DNA from: Saprospiraceae bacterium
GTDB taxonomy: Bacteria; Bacteroidota; Bacteroidia; Chitinophagales; Saprospiraceae
Reading direction: 5' to 3'
Assembly (NCBI GenBank): GCA_026129545.1
Contig: JAHCHX010000001.1
Span: 433,501 to 497,500 of the forward strand
DNA length: 64,000 nt
Below are positions 45,455 to 54,947 of this stretch, piece by piece; the stretch's first letter is position 1, and each line of letters opens with the position of its first letter. Position numbers and translations under genes: made by a program. Below the pieces are notes generated by a model. That model saw nothing but the letters and a program-made list of their open reading frames with translations, was not told the DNA's origin and did no database searches.

Positions 45455-47166
45455 GGTTTGTCAGCGGGGGCTTGCAATAGCGATTTTCTCTTTGATTTTG
45501 GAAACAATTCCGCCAGTTCCTCTGGCAAAGAAGGGCGGTCGGGGAACTGGGCGCTCAGAGCGCGAATGATGTCGAGCACGAGGGTTTGCTCGCCTTTTTG
45601 CATCAGTCCGGCGAGCATGGCGCGGGCGTGTTCGGAGGCAGGGCGGCCAAAGTGCTCGTTCAGATAAGCGGACAGCAGGTCCACATAGCGGCCGCGCACG
45701 AAAGGTTTGTCTTCCGGCAAAAACAAGTTTTCATATTGTTGAAATTGCCGCAAATCTTCCTGTTTTTCAAGCAATTCGGCCAGTTCGCTCTTGTGGCCCT
45801 CCGCCGCCAACACGACGGCTGCCGTGCGCGTATCGCCCTTTTGGCGCAGTTCGGCCAAACGGCGTTTGAGCTCCGCAGGCCAGTTGCGGCCAGCGACGGT
45901 TTTGGCCTCCTCGTAGAAATCGAAATGACCGCTTTGCAAAAAACGCTGCCAGAGCAGGTTGACTTGCCGCGTTGGGTCGCCGCTGCTGCGGGCAAGGGAC
46001 AACATCGTGTCTTCCAACTCGCGGCGCTGTCCTGGTGAAAATTTTATTTTTCCCAAAAAATGCGCCCCGGCCTGAAACGCCGCCTCTGCATGATGGGCTT
46101 GGGTCAGCGTGACAATGGCATCGCGGACAACGGTGGGTTGGTCGGTGTATTCCTCCAACACGCGCACCACGGACTCGGGACGGTTGCGCTGCGCCAACGC
46201 GCCGAGAAACAGCTGCAACACAAACGGCGGCGCAGGACTGGGCGATTGGTCGAACAGGGCGCTGATGCCCTCGAATTTTTCGTCGTTGGCGGCCTCTTGG
46301 GTGAGAAATAACAGCACGGGTACCGACATTTCCGCCGGAAAAATATCCTGTGCCACCATTTCCAACACGGTGCGCCACGCTTGCTCGCGCAGCTCGGGCG
46401 ACACCGATGCGTCCTGCAAATGCGTCAGATGATAGAAGGCTTGTTGGCTCTGCTGGAGCAATTGGAGCCTTCTGTTGCCTTCCAATTTTGGCAGCAAGGG
46501 GTTGATTTTCTGTAGGATGGTAGTGGCAAGTTGGAACCCCGTCGGAAAATTTCGCTCCTCGAAGATATTCGAGAGTTGCTTGTTCAGGTCATCAATCGTG
46601 TTGCGCAGCCGGCGGAAATCAGGCTCCCGAAAAGTCTTGTCTGTGGGGTTTTTCGGCAGCACGGAGTCGAGCACGAGCGCGAAGGGGTTGGGGGTGTTGG
46701 ATACCGCCCCTGCAAACCAAGTCTTGAGCGCGAGGGCAAAATCGCGGTCACGGCGTGCGTATTCCTGAACGAACTCGGCGAGGGCTTCAGGTGCCGCGTG
46801 GTCGAGCACGTTGCCGACGGTCAATCGGTTGTGTTCCGTCGAGGCGCGGGCTTCTGCCTTGGCTTTTCGCTCCTCTTGTTTTTGCTCCAGAAACTGGCGT
46901 ATTTTGAGCAAGGCTGCGGCGATGTGGGGACATATCAAGCGCCGGCCTTCCGTCCAACATTCGCAGGTAAAAGCTTTGATTTTGTGGGGAGTGATGATGG
47001 TCTCCACTTCATAGGTCGCTTCCGCGTCTTCTACCGAAGCCACCCAAAAGTGCCGCTCCATTTCTCGCAGTGCTTTCACCCGACCTGCTTGCACGAGTTC
47101 GTCGGCAGCGGCCCAAGTGCTGCTGCTGATATGGTGTTCAAAATCTTTGAGCCAGAGTTTTTGCAT
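45451..47166 (-). CDS. SWIM zinc-finger domain protein
   Basis: 571 residues. The SWIM finger lies near the N-terminus: Cys68-x-Cys70 ... Cys79-x-His81 in FTCECWTEGRRLICPHIA, the CxCx(n)CxH pattern that binds DNA or protein. The remaining 480 residues are helical and carry no recognised domain; there is no SNF2 helicase, with which SWIM is often fused. Upstream of and translationally coupled with rlmH. ATG 47166 is used; the frame upstream (to 47199) lacks support. Confidence 0.8.
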   Translation of the reverse strand: MQKLWLKDFEHHISSSTWAAADELVQAGRVKALREMERHFWVASVEDAEATYEVETIITPHKIKAFTCECWTEGRRLICPHIAAALLKIRQFLEQKQEERKAKAEARASTEHNRLTVGNVLDHAAPEALAEFVQEYARRDRDFALALKTWFAGAVSNTPNPFALVLDSVLPKNPTDKTFREPDFRRLRNTIDDLNKQLSNIFEERNFPTGFQLATTILQKINPLLPKLEGNRRLQLLQQSQQAFYHLTHLQDASVSPELREQAWRTVLEMVAQDIFPAEMSVPVLLFLTQEAANDEKFEGISALFDQSPSPAPPFVLQLFLGALAQRNRPESVVRVLEEYTDQPTVVRDAIVTLTQAHHAEAAFQAGAHFLGKIKFSPGQRRELEDTMLSLARSSGDPTRQVNLLWQRFLQSGHFDFYEEAKTVAGRNWPAELKRRLAELRQKGDTRTAAVVLAAEGHKSELAELLEKQEDLRQFQQYENLFLPEDKPFVRGRYVDLLSAYLNEHFGRPASEHARAMLAGLMQKGEQTLVLDIIRALSAQFPDRPSLPEELAELFPKSKRKSLLQAPADKP

Positions 47167-47282
47167 ATTGCCACCCCTTTTGGAAAAAGCGAACCTCAAA
47201 AGTAGTGCGTTTGAGCGGCCTGTTCAAAGTTTTATTCTGTTTATGCGAATTGGGGGGGGGTAAGGTCTTGAAAATGTGTGCT

Positions 47283-47316
47283 ATTTAGGCGGTGATTTCA
47301 AATCACCGCCTGAATA
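47283..47316. repeat. Hairpin element CTATTTAGG...CCTGAATAA
   Basis: AGGCGGTGAT/ATCACCGCCT (47287-47296 and 47302-47311) with flanking TATTT/GAATA pairing that allows a G-T pair. In the divergent region between the SWIM and sixA genes, so it is not a simple terminator. The ends match the element at 60144-60178. Confidence 0.75.
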
Positions 47317-47356
47317 AGAGATTGAGTATCAAACGCCAAAAAGTTTCAACTCCCAA

Positions 47357-47385
47357 TTTGCATCCTTTGTCTTTTTCTATCTTTG
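47357..47385 (+). promoter_or_regulatory. Candidate promoter of sixA
   Basis: TTTG at 47357-47360, 17 nt, then TATCTTTG at 47378-47385, a full TAnnTTTG match. The ATG follows after 4 nt, so transcription would start at or next to the start codon. Confidence 0.45.
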
Positions 47386-47389
47386 CTCC

Positions 47390-47884
47390 ATGCGGACACT
47401 TTATCTCATTCGTCACGCCAAATCGAGCTGGGACAACCCCGGTTTGCGTGACTTCAATCGCCCCCTCAACGACCGCGGCTTGCGCGACGCGCCCCGTATG
47501 GCGCAGCTGTTGGTGATGAAAGGCGTGGAACCCGACTTGCTCATCAGCAGCCCGGCCAAACGCGCCCTCACGACTGCGCTTTTTTTCGCGCACGCCTTCG
47601 GCGTGGCGGAAGACGCGGTGGCGCGCGAGCAAGATATCTATGAGGCCGCCCCGATGGATATTATGCGCATCGTGAGCGGTTTGCCCGATTCGGCGCGAAC
47701 GGTATTGCTGTTTGGGCACAATCCCACGCTCACCGAGGTGGCCAATCGTTTTTCCGAAAAATTCATTGACAACATCCCGACGTGCGGCATCGTTCAAATT
47801 GATGCGGAGGCCGAATCGTGGCAGGCGTTTGGCGAGCACAATGCCGCCGTGCGCAAGTGGTTTTTCCCAAAAGAAGTTTTATGA
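47390..47884 (+). CDS. sixA: SixA-type histidine phosphatase
   Basis: 164 residues of the histidine phosphatase superfamily: LIRHAKSSWD at the N-terminus (catalytic His9 with Arg8), RDFNRPLNDRG, LISSPAKRALTTA, and FGHNPTLTEVAN with the second catalytic His. This is the SixA branch, which removes phosphate from phosphohistidine in signalling or PTS proteins. Overlaps the DUF4296 gene by ATGA. Confidence 0.9.
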   Translation: MRTLYLIRHAKSSWDNPGLRDFNRPLNDRGLRDAPRMAQLLVMKGVEPDLLISSPAKRALTTALFFAHAFGVAEDAVAREQDIYEAAPMDIMRIVSGLPDSARTVLLFGHNPTLTEVANRFSEKFIDNIPTCGIVQIDAEAESWQAFGEHNAAVRKWFFPKEVL

Positions 47885-48207
47885 AAAAAATAGGGTTCTA
47901 CGGCTGGGTGCTTTCGGCGGCGTTGTTTTTTTCGTGTCAAAAAAAGGCGGAGCAACCGCCGCTTTCCGATGAAAAAGTGAGCAGGGTGATGGCTGACCTC
48001 TTCACGGCAGAGGGCGCCACAAACACTTTGATTGGCTATCAAAAAGACAGCCTCATGCAGATTTATTTCAAACAGGTGCTGGAAATGCATGGCGTGACGA
48101 AGGAGGACTATGAAAAAAGCCTGATGCTCATCGCCAATGACTTGCCGCGCATGGAGGAAATCGTGCGGCAGGCGGAGGAGATATTGACCACGCCCAAAAC
48201 GCAGTAA
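47881..48207 (+). CDS. DUF4296 lipoprotein
   Basis: 108 residues starting MKKIGFYGWV with a lipobox ALFFSC, then LSDEKVSRVMADLFTAEGATN, KDSLMQIYFKQVLEMHGVTKEDYEKSL, the pattern of the small Bacteroidetes family DUF4296. Function unknown, probably membrane-attached. Translationally coupled with sixA (start within its stop codon). Confidence 0.88.
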   Translation: MKKIGFYGWVLSAALFFSCQKKAEQPPLSDEKVSRVMADLFTAEGATNTLIGYQKDSLMQIYFKQVLEMHGVTKEDYEKSLMLIANDLPRMEEIVRQAEEILTTPKTQ

Positions 48208-48244
48208 GCTGAGCGTATGCTCAGATGTGGGTTGGCAGGCCGCT

Positions 48245-48288
48245 ATTGTTGGCTGGCGCGAGGAGGGTGTCTCGCGCCAGCCAACAAT
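48245..48288. terminator. Bidirectional hairpin between convergent genes
   Basis: ATTGTTGGCTGGCGCGAG (48245-48262) and CTCGCGCCAGCCAACAAT (48271-48288) form an 18-bp perfect stem with an 8-nt loop, between the convergent DUF4296 and T9SS type-B genes. No strong T-run, so it may end transcription poorly or act as RNA barrier. Confidence 0.7.
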
Positions 48289-48301
48289 AAGGGGGGGGCT
48301 T

Positions 48302-50128
48302 TCATCGCACCACTGTCACATCGCCCAAGAATCGCTCGGTCTCGCCATCCTTGAACAAGACTTCGGCCTCGTAGATGAACACGGCTGGGTTGATGCCATC
48401 GCCCGACACCCGACCGTTCCAGCCTGCCAACACGTCGTTGGGCGCAAAATTTCGATTCTCAAAAATGGCCTTTCCCCAACGGTTGTACACACGCAGCAGC
48501 TTGACCATTTCCACATCCTCCCCGCCGAAAACGGTGAAGATGTCGTTGCCTCCATCCGAGCTGTTGTCAGGCGTGAAGATGTTGGGGATGTACACGTATC
48601 GTTCCTTCGTCACGGTCACAGTGCGGTCGTCGGTGGCTTGGCAGCCATTGGAATCTATGACCGTCACTCGGTAGCGGAAGCTGTATGTGGGTGCGTAAGG
48701 GCAATCTTCGCACAGAAATTCGGTCAGTTCGGCGGGCGAAATGAGGACTTCATTGGCTCGTTCGGGGTAGTTCACCACCGTTTCGCGCCATAGGTCAATG
48801 GTTTGCCCCAGATGGATGGCTGTGTCGGGGTCGAGCACGACAAGCAGTTCGGCGGGTTCGGGCATGGTGAACACCGTGTCGAATTCGCAACCGTTGGCGC
48901 CTTGAATGGTGAGCGTGTGGTCGCCGGGGTCCAAGAATCGAATTTGAGGGTCTTGGTTAAAGGGTTTGTTGTCAATCGAATATAAATATGGGCCCACGCC
49001 GTTTGCCACGCCGGACACTTGGAGGATGCCATTGCGCTCGCCATAGCAGGTGATGGGCCGCACATCAAGCGTGGCGGCATCGGGGATGAGCGGTTCCACT
49101 ACTTCCAAACTGTCGGTGGAGGCGCATCCGTTGACGGTATTGGTCGCAGTCAAGGTGTAAAGCCCCACGCTATCCACTTTGACTCGCAGGCGGTCGGCAC
49201 CGGACACGATGTGCCCCACAGAGTCTGCCACCCATCGGTAGGCATAGTTGGCGGGGGGGGTGACTTGCACCACGAGTTCGGCAGGTTCATTGGTGCAATT
49301 GAGCGCCTGAGGCTTTTCCATTGTCAAGGTTGGGCGGTACGAATCGGGTAGCACCGTGATGTTGAGCGAGCTGGCGCAGGGAGGGTTTCGCTTGCATGAG
49401 TTGGCGGCTTGGACGCATATCGGGCCGCTTTGGTCGCCGATGGTGATGTCCACGAGGCTGCCTGCAGGCCCCAACACGACGGCAGGTACCGGCTCTCCGT
49501 TCACGAGTGTGCCGGGTGGTCCATCCCAAATGTAGGCGCCTGCGCCTTGCACGGCTGCGACGAAGTAGGGGAACACCGCGCCGGGGCACGCCTCCGTGGG
49601 GCCGGAGATGGGGCCGACCATGCCCAATGGCGGCTCGTAAACGGCATCGTTGGGAGTCACTGAAATAGTGAAATTGCACAGGTCGCCCGCATAGCCGTCA
49701 ATGAGGAGATAATAGTTGGAGCCGGGGTTGAGGTTGTCCACCGACACTGAGACGGGGGTGTTTCCGCCGTTCTCCTTGCCAATGTTGCATTTGAGCGGTG
49801 CGGAGGTGCAATCGGCATACAAGGCGATTTGTACGCCGTTGCCGTCGTTGCAAAAGAAAGGGTTGGCGGTGAAGGTGGCAGAAGTGGAGCCTGCGATGAA
49901 CCCTATCCACTGGGCATTTTCGAGCGTGCCGCAAAAATCAACGTCGTTGCCACCGTCCGAGTCGCCAAAGGCGGTGGAGCCGGTAAGCCCATCGAAGTTG
50001 CAGTAGATACAGGCGTTTTGACAGGAGTTGGCGGTTTCGGAAGAACCTCCACAAGGAGCAGGCAGCTGGGCATACAGGTTGGCTGTGATGGCCAGCACCA
50101 AAGGCAGGAGTAGTGCTGTTTTTGCCAT
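48302..50128 (-). CDS. Secreted protein with T9SS type-B (gliding-motility-associated) C-terminal domain
   Basis: 608 residues. Signal peptide (cleavage near YAQ), a Cys-rich N-terminal domain, three or more PKD/Ig-like domains (about residues 165-500; YIWDGPPGTLVNGEP, YRWVADSVG, YLYSIDNKPF), and the C-terminal CHU domain: YVYIPNIFTPDNSSDGGND, FTVFGGEDVEMVKLLRVYNRWG, FENRNFAPND, LAGWNG. The CHU domain sends proteins through the type IX secretion system and leaves them on the cell surface. Likely adhesin or matrix protein. Read alone on the minus strand, downstream of the barrel-receptor gene. Confidence 0.92.
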   Translation of the reverse strand: MAKTALLLPLVLAITANLYAQLPAPCGGSSETANSCQNACIYCNFDGLTGSTAFGDSDGGNDVDFCGTLENAQWIGFIAGSTSATFTANPFFCNDGNGVQIALYADCTSAPLKCNIGKENGGNTPVSVSVDNLNPGSNYYLLIDGYAGDLCNFTISVTPNDAVYEPPLGMVGPISGPTEACPGAVFPYFVAAVQGAGAYIWDGPPGTLVNGEPVPAVVLGPAGSLVDITIGDQSGPICVQAANSCKRNPPCASSLNITVLPDSYRPTLTMEKPQALNCTNEPAELVVQVTPPANYAYRWVADSVGHIVSGADRLRVKVDSVGLYTLTATNTVNGCASTDSLEVVEPLIPDAATLDVRPITCYGERNGILQVSGVANGVGPYLYSIDNKPFNQDPQIRFLDPGDHTLTIQGANGCEFDTVFTMPEPAELLVVLDPDTAIHLGQTIDLWRETVVNYPERANEVLISPAELTEFLCEDCPYAPTYSFRYRVTVIDSNGCQATDDRTVTVTKERYVYIPNIFTPDNSSDGGNDIFTVFGGEDVEMVKLLRVYNRWGKAIFENRNFAPNDVLAGWNGRVSGDGINPAVFIYEAEVLFKDGETERFLGDVTVVR

Positions 50129-50343
50129 GGAATCGGCGTTTTAGTATTGTTTGATAAAAAGGATTAGTGCCGCTTGCGACACGAGTTGGATGGGGAACTG
50201 GCTTGAAGTGGGGGCCAAAACGGGTTGAAAAACGCGCCGTTGAGGGGTCACAAATTGTGAACACGCCCTTAACGCCACGCCTGACGGCGAATTGTGCGAG
50301 GGAAAAAAAAGAGTGGTAATTTAACGCTGGCCAGCCGTGAGTC

Positions 50344-52788
50344 TTAGTCTTTCACCCTGCCGGCCTCTGCCTCGATGCCAGTGCTCCGTTTGCGCGATTT
50401 CACATTGTCGTTGCCAAAGCGGTAGCCCAAGCTTATCCCTACCCGACGGCTGTCCCAACGGCCACTGCCATAGGAGAGCAGCCCGTCGAAGTTGGAGTAG
50501 CCATCCCAGCCGGTTTCGTAGAAAATATCGTCGGCGCTGAGGCGCACCGTGAGGCGCTCGCGCAAAAACTTGCGCTGCAAGCCCAGATTGAGGCTCCAAT
50601 TGGATTCGTAGAGAAACACGCCGCCCCACACGCCGGGGCCAGAATAGTAGCCGGAGATTTCGCCTTTTAGGCCAAACGGCATATCGAAGGTGTGTTGCTG
50701 GTAGATGCTGTATGTGAATGCCTGCACGTCCACCACCGCGCCGTTGCCGTAGTCGGCTTGGTTGTCCAAATGCGAGGCGCTGGCGTTGAAGTAAGCATTC
50801 CACCATTTGAGGATTTGAACGGGGGCGCTGACGTTGAGGCTCCACACGGTTTGGTCGGCCAAGTTGGCCCAAGTGATGAAGCCTGCTCGCGGGTCTTCTT
50901 TGTCTGGCGCGATGAGCCGGGTGATTTGGTCTGTCGTGCGGCTGTAGGCTATTTTTAGGTTGTAACGATAGGCGAGGGTATAGCCGAGCTCGAGGTTGTT
51001 CACGATTTCGGGACGGAGATAGGGGTTGCCTTTTTCGTAGGAAAGCTGGCTGATTTGGTTGTTGAAAGGGTTGAGCACGTTATAGTCGGGACGGTTGATG
51101 CGCCGGCCGCCGTTGAGGGCGAGGGTGTGTTTGGGGGCTACATCCCAGGTCAGCCCCGCGCTCGGAAACCAGCTGAGGTAGTTGAACAAGACGGGAGGCT
51201 CTTCCAGCTCGGGCAAGAAGGCCTGCAAGTCTCCTCTTGCGTCGGTTTGCTCTGCGCGAAGCCCGGCGGAAAATTTCCATTTTGTGTTCAGCGCTCGGGC
51301 GTAGTTCACATAGCCTGCGTACACTTTTTCATCGTATTTGAACAGGTTGGAGCGGCGAGTATTGAGCAAGGGGGTTTCGTTTATTTCGTCAAAAAACAAA
51401 AACGTGTTGTCCGAAATCACGCGGCTGAGCTTAGAGCCTGCCCCAAGTGTGCCGCCCCAGAGTTTGTCCTCATAGTCCACCTGAAGGGTGTAAATGTCAA
51501 TGTCGGTGGGGGTGTCGAAACTGTTGATGATTTCGGTGAGCACATTCTCTTCCGAGGCATCGAAGTAGCGGTTGGGCTGGTGGCGTTTGCTGTCGTTTTG
51601 GTAGTGGCCGTAGTCGAAGTCCATGTTGAGGCTGCGACCGTTTTTGTTGTCGAACCGATAGTTGAGGTTGTAGGTTTGTTGATGGCGGAGATTGTTGGCC
51701 GTCGTGTTGGCCACCAGAATGCTGTCAATCAGCGCGGGTGTGTTTTCCTGAGCGAGCGTGATGCGGTTGAATGAATAATTGAGCCGCTTGTTGCTTCCGC
51801 CTCCCACCAGCAGCCCGATGGTATGCTTGTCGGTCAGGAAAAAATCTGCGCCAACGCGGTAGTTGAGAAAATCCCAATCGTTGCGTTGGTTGTTGATTTC
51901 GCGTTGCTCCATCCCGTTGAGATAGCTCAGGAATTTCATTTCGTGAAACCCTACACCATCGCCAAGCCCGCCTGTGCCGAAGGCATTGAGGCGTTTGTTG
52001 CGATAGTTGGCGCTGCTGCTGAGGTTGGAGCGGTGGTGGCGACCCATGCTGTGGGTGGTGTTCACCGAGCCATTGGCGCCGAGGTTTTTGTCTTTTTTAA
52101 GCCGGATGTCAATGATACCCGCATTGCCTTCTGCCTCGTATCGCGCGCCGGGGTTTGTGATGATTTCGATGCGGTCAATTTGTTCGGCGGGTAAGTTTTG
52201 CAGGTAGTTGGTGAGGTCGTCGCCCGTAAGGGGCAGCCGCTTGCCGTCCACATAGAGCAGCACCCCCGAACGCCCCAATACGCTGATATTGTCGTTGTTG
52301 TCCACCGTCACGCTGGGGGCTTTGCGGAGCAGGGTGATGGCATCCGAGCCTGCGCTATTGATGGTGCCTTCCACGTTGAAAACGGTACGGTCGGGCTTGA
52401 TTTCGACCATGGCCCTCGATGCCGTCACGGTCGTTTCCGCCAAATTGATATCCTTGGCGGTCAAGGTGAGCACTCCCAAATCCAAGCGTTGGCCTTCGGC
52501 CAAGCGGATGCCCGGCTGCTGAAATTCGCCGAATCCGAGGCCAACCACTTTCAGGTAGTAGTGCCCGGCTCCCAAGCCATTCATGTCGAAAATGCCGGCA
52601 TCGTCGCTGGTGCCTGCCTTGTAAAGGCTGCTATCGGCGGCTGCGAACAACGCCACGTTGGCAAAGGCGACGGCTTCTCCATTGGAGCCTTGCAATTGCC
52701 CGCGCACACTGGCTTGTTGGGCCGATAGAGGAAGGGTGGCAACAAGCCACAGCAAAAGGAGGGTAAGAGAACCCGTTTTTGTAGTCAT
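50344..52788 (-). CDS. TonB-dependent receptor-like outer-membrane barrel protein
   Basis: 814 residues. Signal peptide (cleavage near LSAQ), CarboxypepD-regulatory-like domain (about residues 27-110, QASVRGQLQGSNGEAVAFAN), plug domain (LLRKAPSVTVDNNDNISVLG, RIEIITNPGARYEAEGNAGI) and a long beta barrel ending in ISLGYRFGN with basic C-terminal tail. The plug lacks a clear TonB box near the start, and the type is the PF14905-like outer-membrane beta-barrel family. Substrate unknown. Possibly in a transcription unit with the type-B secreted protein downstream (216 nt gap). Confidence 0.9.
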   Translation of the reverse strand: MTTKTGSLTLLLLWLVATLPLSAQQASVRGQLQGSNGEAVAFANVALFAAADSSLYKAGTSDDAGIFDMNGLGAGHYYLKVVGLGFGEFQQPGIRLAEGQRLDLGVLTLTAKDINLAETTVTASRAMVEIKPDRTVFNVEGTINSAGSDAITLLRKAPSVTVDNNDNISVLGRSGVLLYVDGKRLPLTGDDLTNYLQNLPAEQIDRIEIITNPGARYEAEGNAGIIDIRLKKDKNLGANGSVNTTHSMGRHHRSNLSSSANYRNKRLNAFGTGGLGDGVGFHEMKFLSYLNGMEQREINNQRNDWDFLNYRVGADFFLTDKHTIGLLVGGGSNKRLNYSFNRITLAQENTPALIDSILVANTTANNLRHQQTYNLNYRFDNKNGRSLNMDFDYGHYQNDSKRHQPNRYFDASEENVLTEIINSFDTPTDIDIYTLQVDYEDKLWGGTLGAGSKLSRVISDNTFLFFDEINETPLLNTRRSNLFKYDEKVYAGYVNYARALNTKWKFSAGLRAEQTDARGDLQAFLPELEEPPVLFNYLSWFPSAGLTWDVAPKHTLALNGGRRINRPDYNVLNPFNNQISQLSYEKGNPYLRPEIVNNLELGYTLAYRYNLKIAYSRTTDQITRLIAPDKEDPRAGFITWANLADQTVWSLNVSAPVQILKWWNAYFNASASHLDNQADYGNGAVVDVQAFTYSIYQQHTFDMPFGLKGEISGYYSGPGVWGGVFLYESNWSLNLGLQRKFLRERLTVRLSADDIFYETGWDGYSNFDGLLSYGSGRWDSRRVGISLGYRFGNDNVKSRKRSTGIEAEAGRVKD

Positions 52789-53089
52789 AGCAGTAGAAAA
52801 TGCCTAAAAAGAAGGGAAAAGTAGGCTGGGCCGACCGCACGGCTCCCTTTTTTCGACCAATGACCGAAACAGGTGGGTGGGCGACGCGAAAGGCCGGGGG
52901 CCGGGCGGAATGGCAAATAGTCGTGGGAGTTGACTTTTGCGACGATATGCCTTGATTCGCTAGGACTTGTCAGATGCTCATGATTGCTTTCTCTGATTTT
53001 GAACAGATTGCGCTTTTAGCCATGCCCAAGACTCTGGCGGAGCGAAGTATAAAATATTTCGGTGCCCAAAGAGCAAGTTGCCTTCATTC
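52789..53089. other. Intergenic region holding dispersed repeat copy C
   Basis: About 300 nt between the barrel receptor start and the carboxylase stop. The first 130 nt show GC-rich sequence without motifs; the remainder is repeat copy C. I see no gene in it. Confidence 0.6.
52946..53055 (+). repeat. Dispersed ~105-nt repeat, copy C
   Basis: Begins CCTTGATTCGCTAGGACTTG and ends near GAGCGAAGTATAAAA. Over the first 63 positions it agrees with copy A at 44; the ends also align with copy B. A truncated fourth copy, TTATGCCTTGATTCGCCGGG, is at 55763-55782. Confidence 0.7.
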
Positions 53090-54631
53090 TCACAACGGCA
53101 CATTTCCATGCTTCCTTTTCGCCCGCGCCACTGCCTTGTGCTCCAGCATCGCGAAGGCTTTGATGAGTTTTCGTCGTGTCTCGCGGGGATGAATCACTTC
53201 GTCAATAAAGCCTCGTGCGGCGGCGCGGTAGGGGTTTGCGAAGGTGTTGGCATATTCTTTTTCTTTCTCTAAAAGTTTGGCAGCCGGGTCGTCCGCCGCG
53301 TCTATTTCCTTTTTGAAAATGATTTCGGAGGCGCCTTTCGCGCCCATCACGGCGATTTCGGCAGAAGGCCACGCGAAGTTCATGTCCGCGCCGATGTGTT
53401 TGGAGTTCATCACGTCGTAAGCGCCGCCGTAGGCTTTGCGGGTGATGACGGTGATGCGCGGCACGGTGGCTTCGGAGAAAGCGTAGAGCAGTTTTGCGCC
53501 GTTGGTGATGATGGCGTTCCACTCCTGGTCGGTGCCGGGCAGGAATCCGGGCACGTCTTCGAGCACTAGCAAGGGGATGTTGAAGCAGTCGCAAAAACGC
53601 ACGAAACGCGCGGCTTTTTTAGAAGAGTTCACGTCGAGCACGCCCGCGAGGCTCATCGGTTGGTTTGCCACGATGCCGATGCTGCGTCCGGCGAGGCGAG
53701 CGAAGCCGACGACGATGTTTTCCGCGTAGTTTTCATGGATTTCAAAAAACGACTCCGCATCCACAATGCCTGCAATCACCTCTTTCATGTCGTATGGTTG
53801 ATTGGCGTTTTCGGGGATGATGGAGGTCAGTTCGTCGCGGTATTCGTCGCCAAGTGTGTAAGGCAATGTGGGTGCTTTGTCCTCGCAGTTTTGGGGGATG
53901 AAGGAGAGCAGTCGTTTGATTTTGGCCATGCAATCCACGTCGTTGGAGGCCACGAGGTGGGTCACGCCGGATTTGGTGGCATGGGTGCTGGCGCCGCCGA
54001 GTTCTTCGGAAGTGACGTTTTCGTTAGTGACGGTTTTCACCACGTTGGGGCCAGTCACGAACATGTAGGAGCTGCCCTCCACCATCAGGATGAAATCGGT
54101 CATGGCCGGGCTATACACCGCGCCACCCGCGCAGGGGCCGAGTATGGCGGAGATTTGCGGAATGACACCGCTGGCTTGCACATTGCGGTAAAAAATATCG
54201 GCGTAGCCGCCCAAAGAGTTCACCCCTTCTTGGATGCGTGCGCCGCCCGAGTCGTTGAGGCCGATGACGGGGGCACCGTTTTTCATGGCCAAGTCCATGA
54301 TTTTGCAAATTTTTTCCGCGTGGGTTTCGGACAGCGAGCCGCCGAACACGGTGAAATCTTGTGCAAAGACATACACGAGCCGCCCGCCAATCGTGCCGTA
54401 GCCCGTCACCACGCCGTCGCCGAGGTATTGTTGCTCGGCCATGCCAAAATCGGTGCTGCGGTGGGTGACGAGCGCGCCGACTTCTTCGAAGCTGTCCTCG
54501 TCGAGCAGGAAATGGACGCGCTCGCGGGCTGTTAGTTTTCCTTTTTTGTGTTGAGCATCTATGCGGGCCTGGCCGCCGCCGAGCTTTGCCTCGGCGAGTT
54601 TGGATTGGAGGATTTCAAGTTTGTTGTCCAT
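53090..54631 (-). CDS. Acyl-CoA carboxylase beta (carboxyltransferase) subunit, probably propionyl-CoA type
   Basis: 513 residues, normal for the family. It transfers CO2 from carboxybiotin to propionyl-CoA (or related acyl-CoA). Two crotonase-like halves are visible: [21 protein letters not shown], then [47 protein letters not shown] and in the second half [43 protein letters not shown]. The biotin carboxylase and carrier subunits are not in the window. It resembles the methylmalonyl-CoA decarboxylase alpha subunit too; without partners the two cannot be told apart. The longer frame start at 54640 is less likely than ATG 54631. Confidence 0.93.
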   Translation of the reverse strand: MDNKLEILQSKLAEAKLGGGQARIDAQHKKGKLTARERVHFLLDEDSFEEVGALVTHRSTDFGMAEQQYLGDGVVTGYGTIGGRLVYVFAQDFTVFGGSLSETHAEKICKIMDLAMKNGAPVIGLNDSGGARIQEGVNSLGGYADIFYRNVQASGVIPQISAILGPCAGGAVYSPAMTDFILMVEGSSYMFVTGPNVVKTVTNENVTSEELGGASTHATKSGVTHLVASNDVDCMAKIKRLLSFIPQNCEDKAPTLPYTLGDEYRDELTSIIPENANQPYDMKEVIAGIVDAESFFEIHENYAENIVVGFARLAGRSIGIVANQPMSLAGVLDVNSSKKAARFVRFCDCFNIPLLVLEDVPGFLPGTDQEWNAIITNGAKLLYAFSEATVPRITVITRKAYGGAYDVMNSKHIGADMNFAWPSAEIAVMGAKGASEIIFKKEIDAADDPAAKLLEKEKEYANTFANPYRAAARGFIDEVIHPRETRRKLIKAFAMLEHKAVARAKRKHGNVPL

Positions 54632-54947
54632 GAAAATCAATTATGTATGGCGGTACGCTGTTCCGCCCGGCATCGAATGTCGTTGTTACGACTGCTTCGG
54701 AACGCCGCGTTCCGAAGTGCAAGGGTGGGCAAAGGTAAAAAAACATGAATCATCCCAAGTTTTCGGCGGTGGCTCGTGTTCTCTCTGTAAACCGTTGATT
54801 TTTACTGCTTGATTCAGTAGCCGAAAGTTGAGTTTTTGTTGAATATCGAGGTGCCCTGTTTTTCAAGAAGGTGCGCTTGAAAAATGGTTCGCTGAAAGCC
54901 GAAGGAATTGTGCGTTCTTGCGCTGTTTTGTAAAACACCCCCGCTCT
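54632..54947. other. Intergenic region between divergent genes, with a hairpin
   Basis: The hairpin CTTCGGAACG-CCG-CGTTCCGAAG lies at 54695-54717, preceded by ACGCTGTTCCGCC/GGCGG sequence that resembles a second small stem. No gene or clear promoter seen. The start codons are 54631 (minus) and 54948 (plus). Confidence 0.6.

Noticed and set aside
52974..53192. 72-residue plus-strand open frame in the carboxylase/receptor gap
   Set aside because: Composed of repeat copy C and carboxylase antisense sequence.
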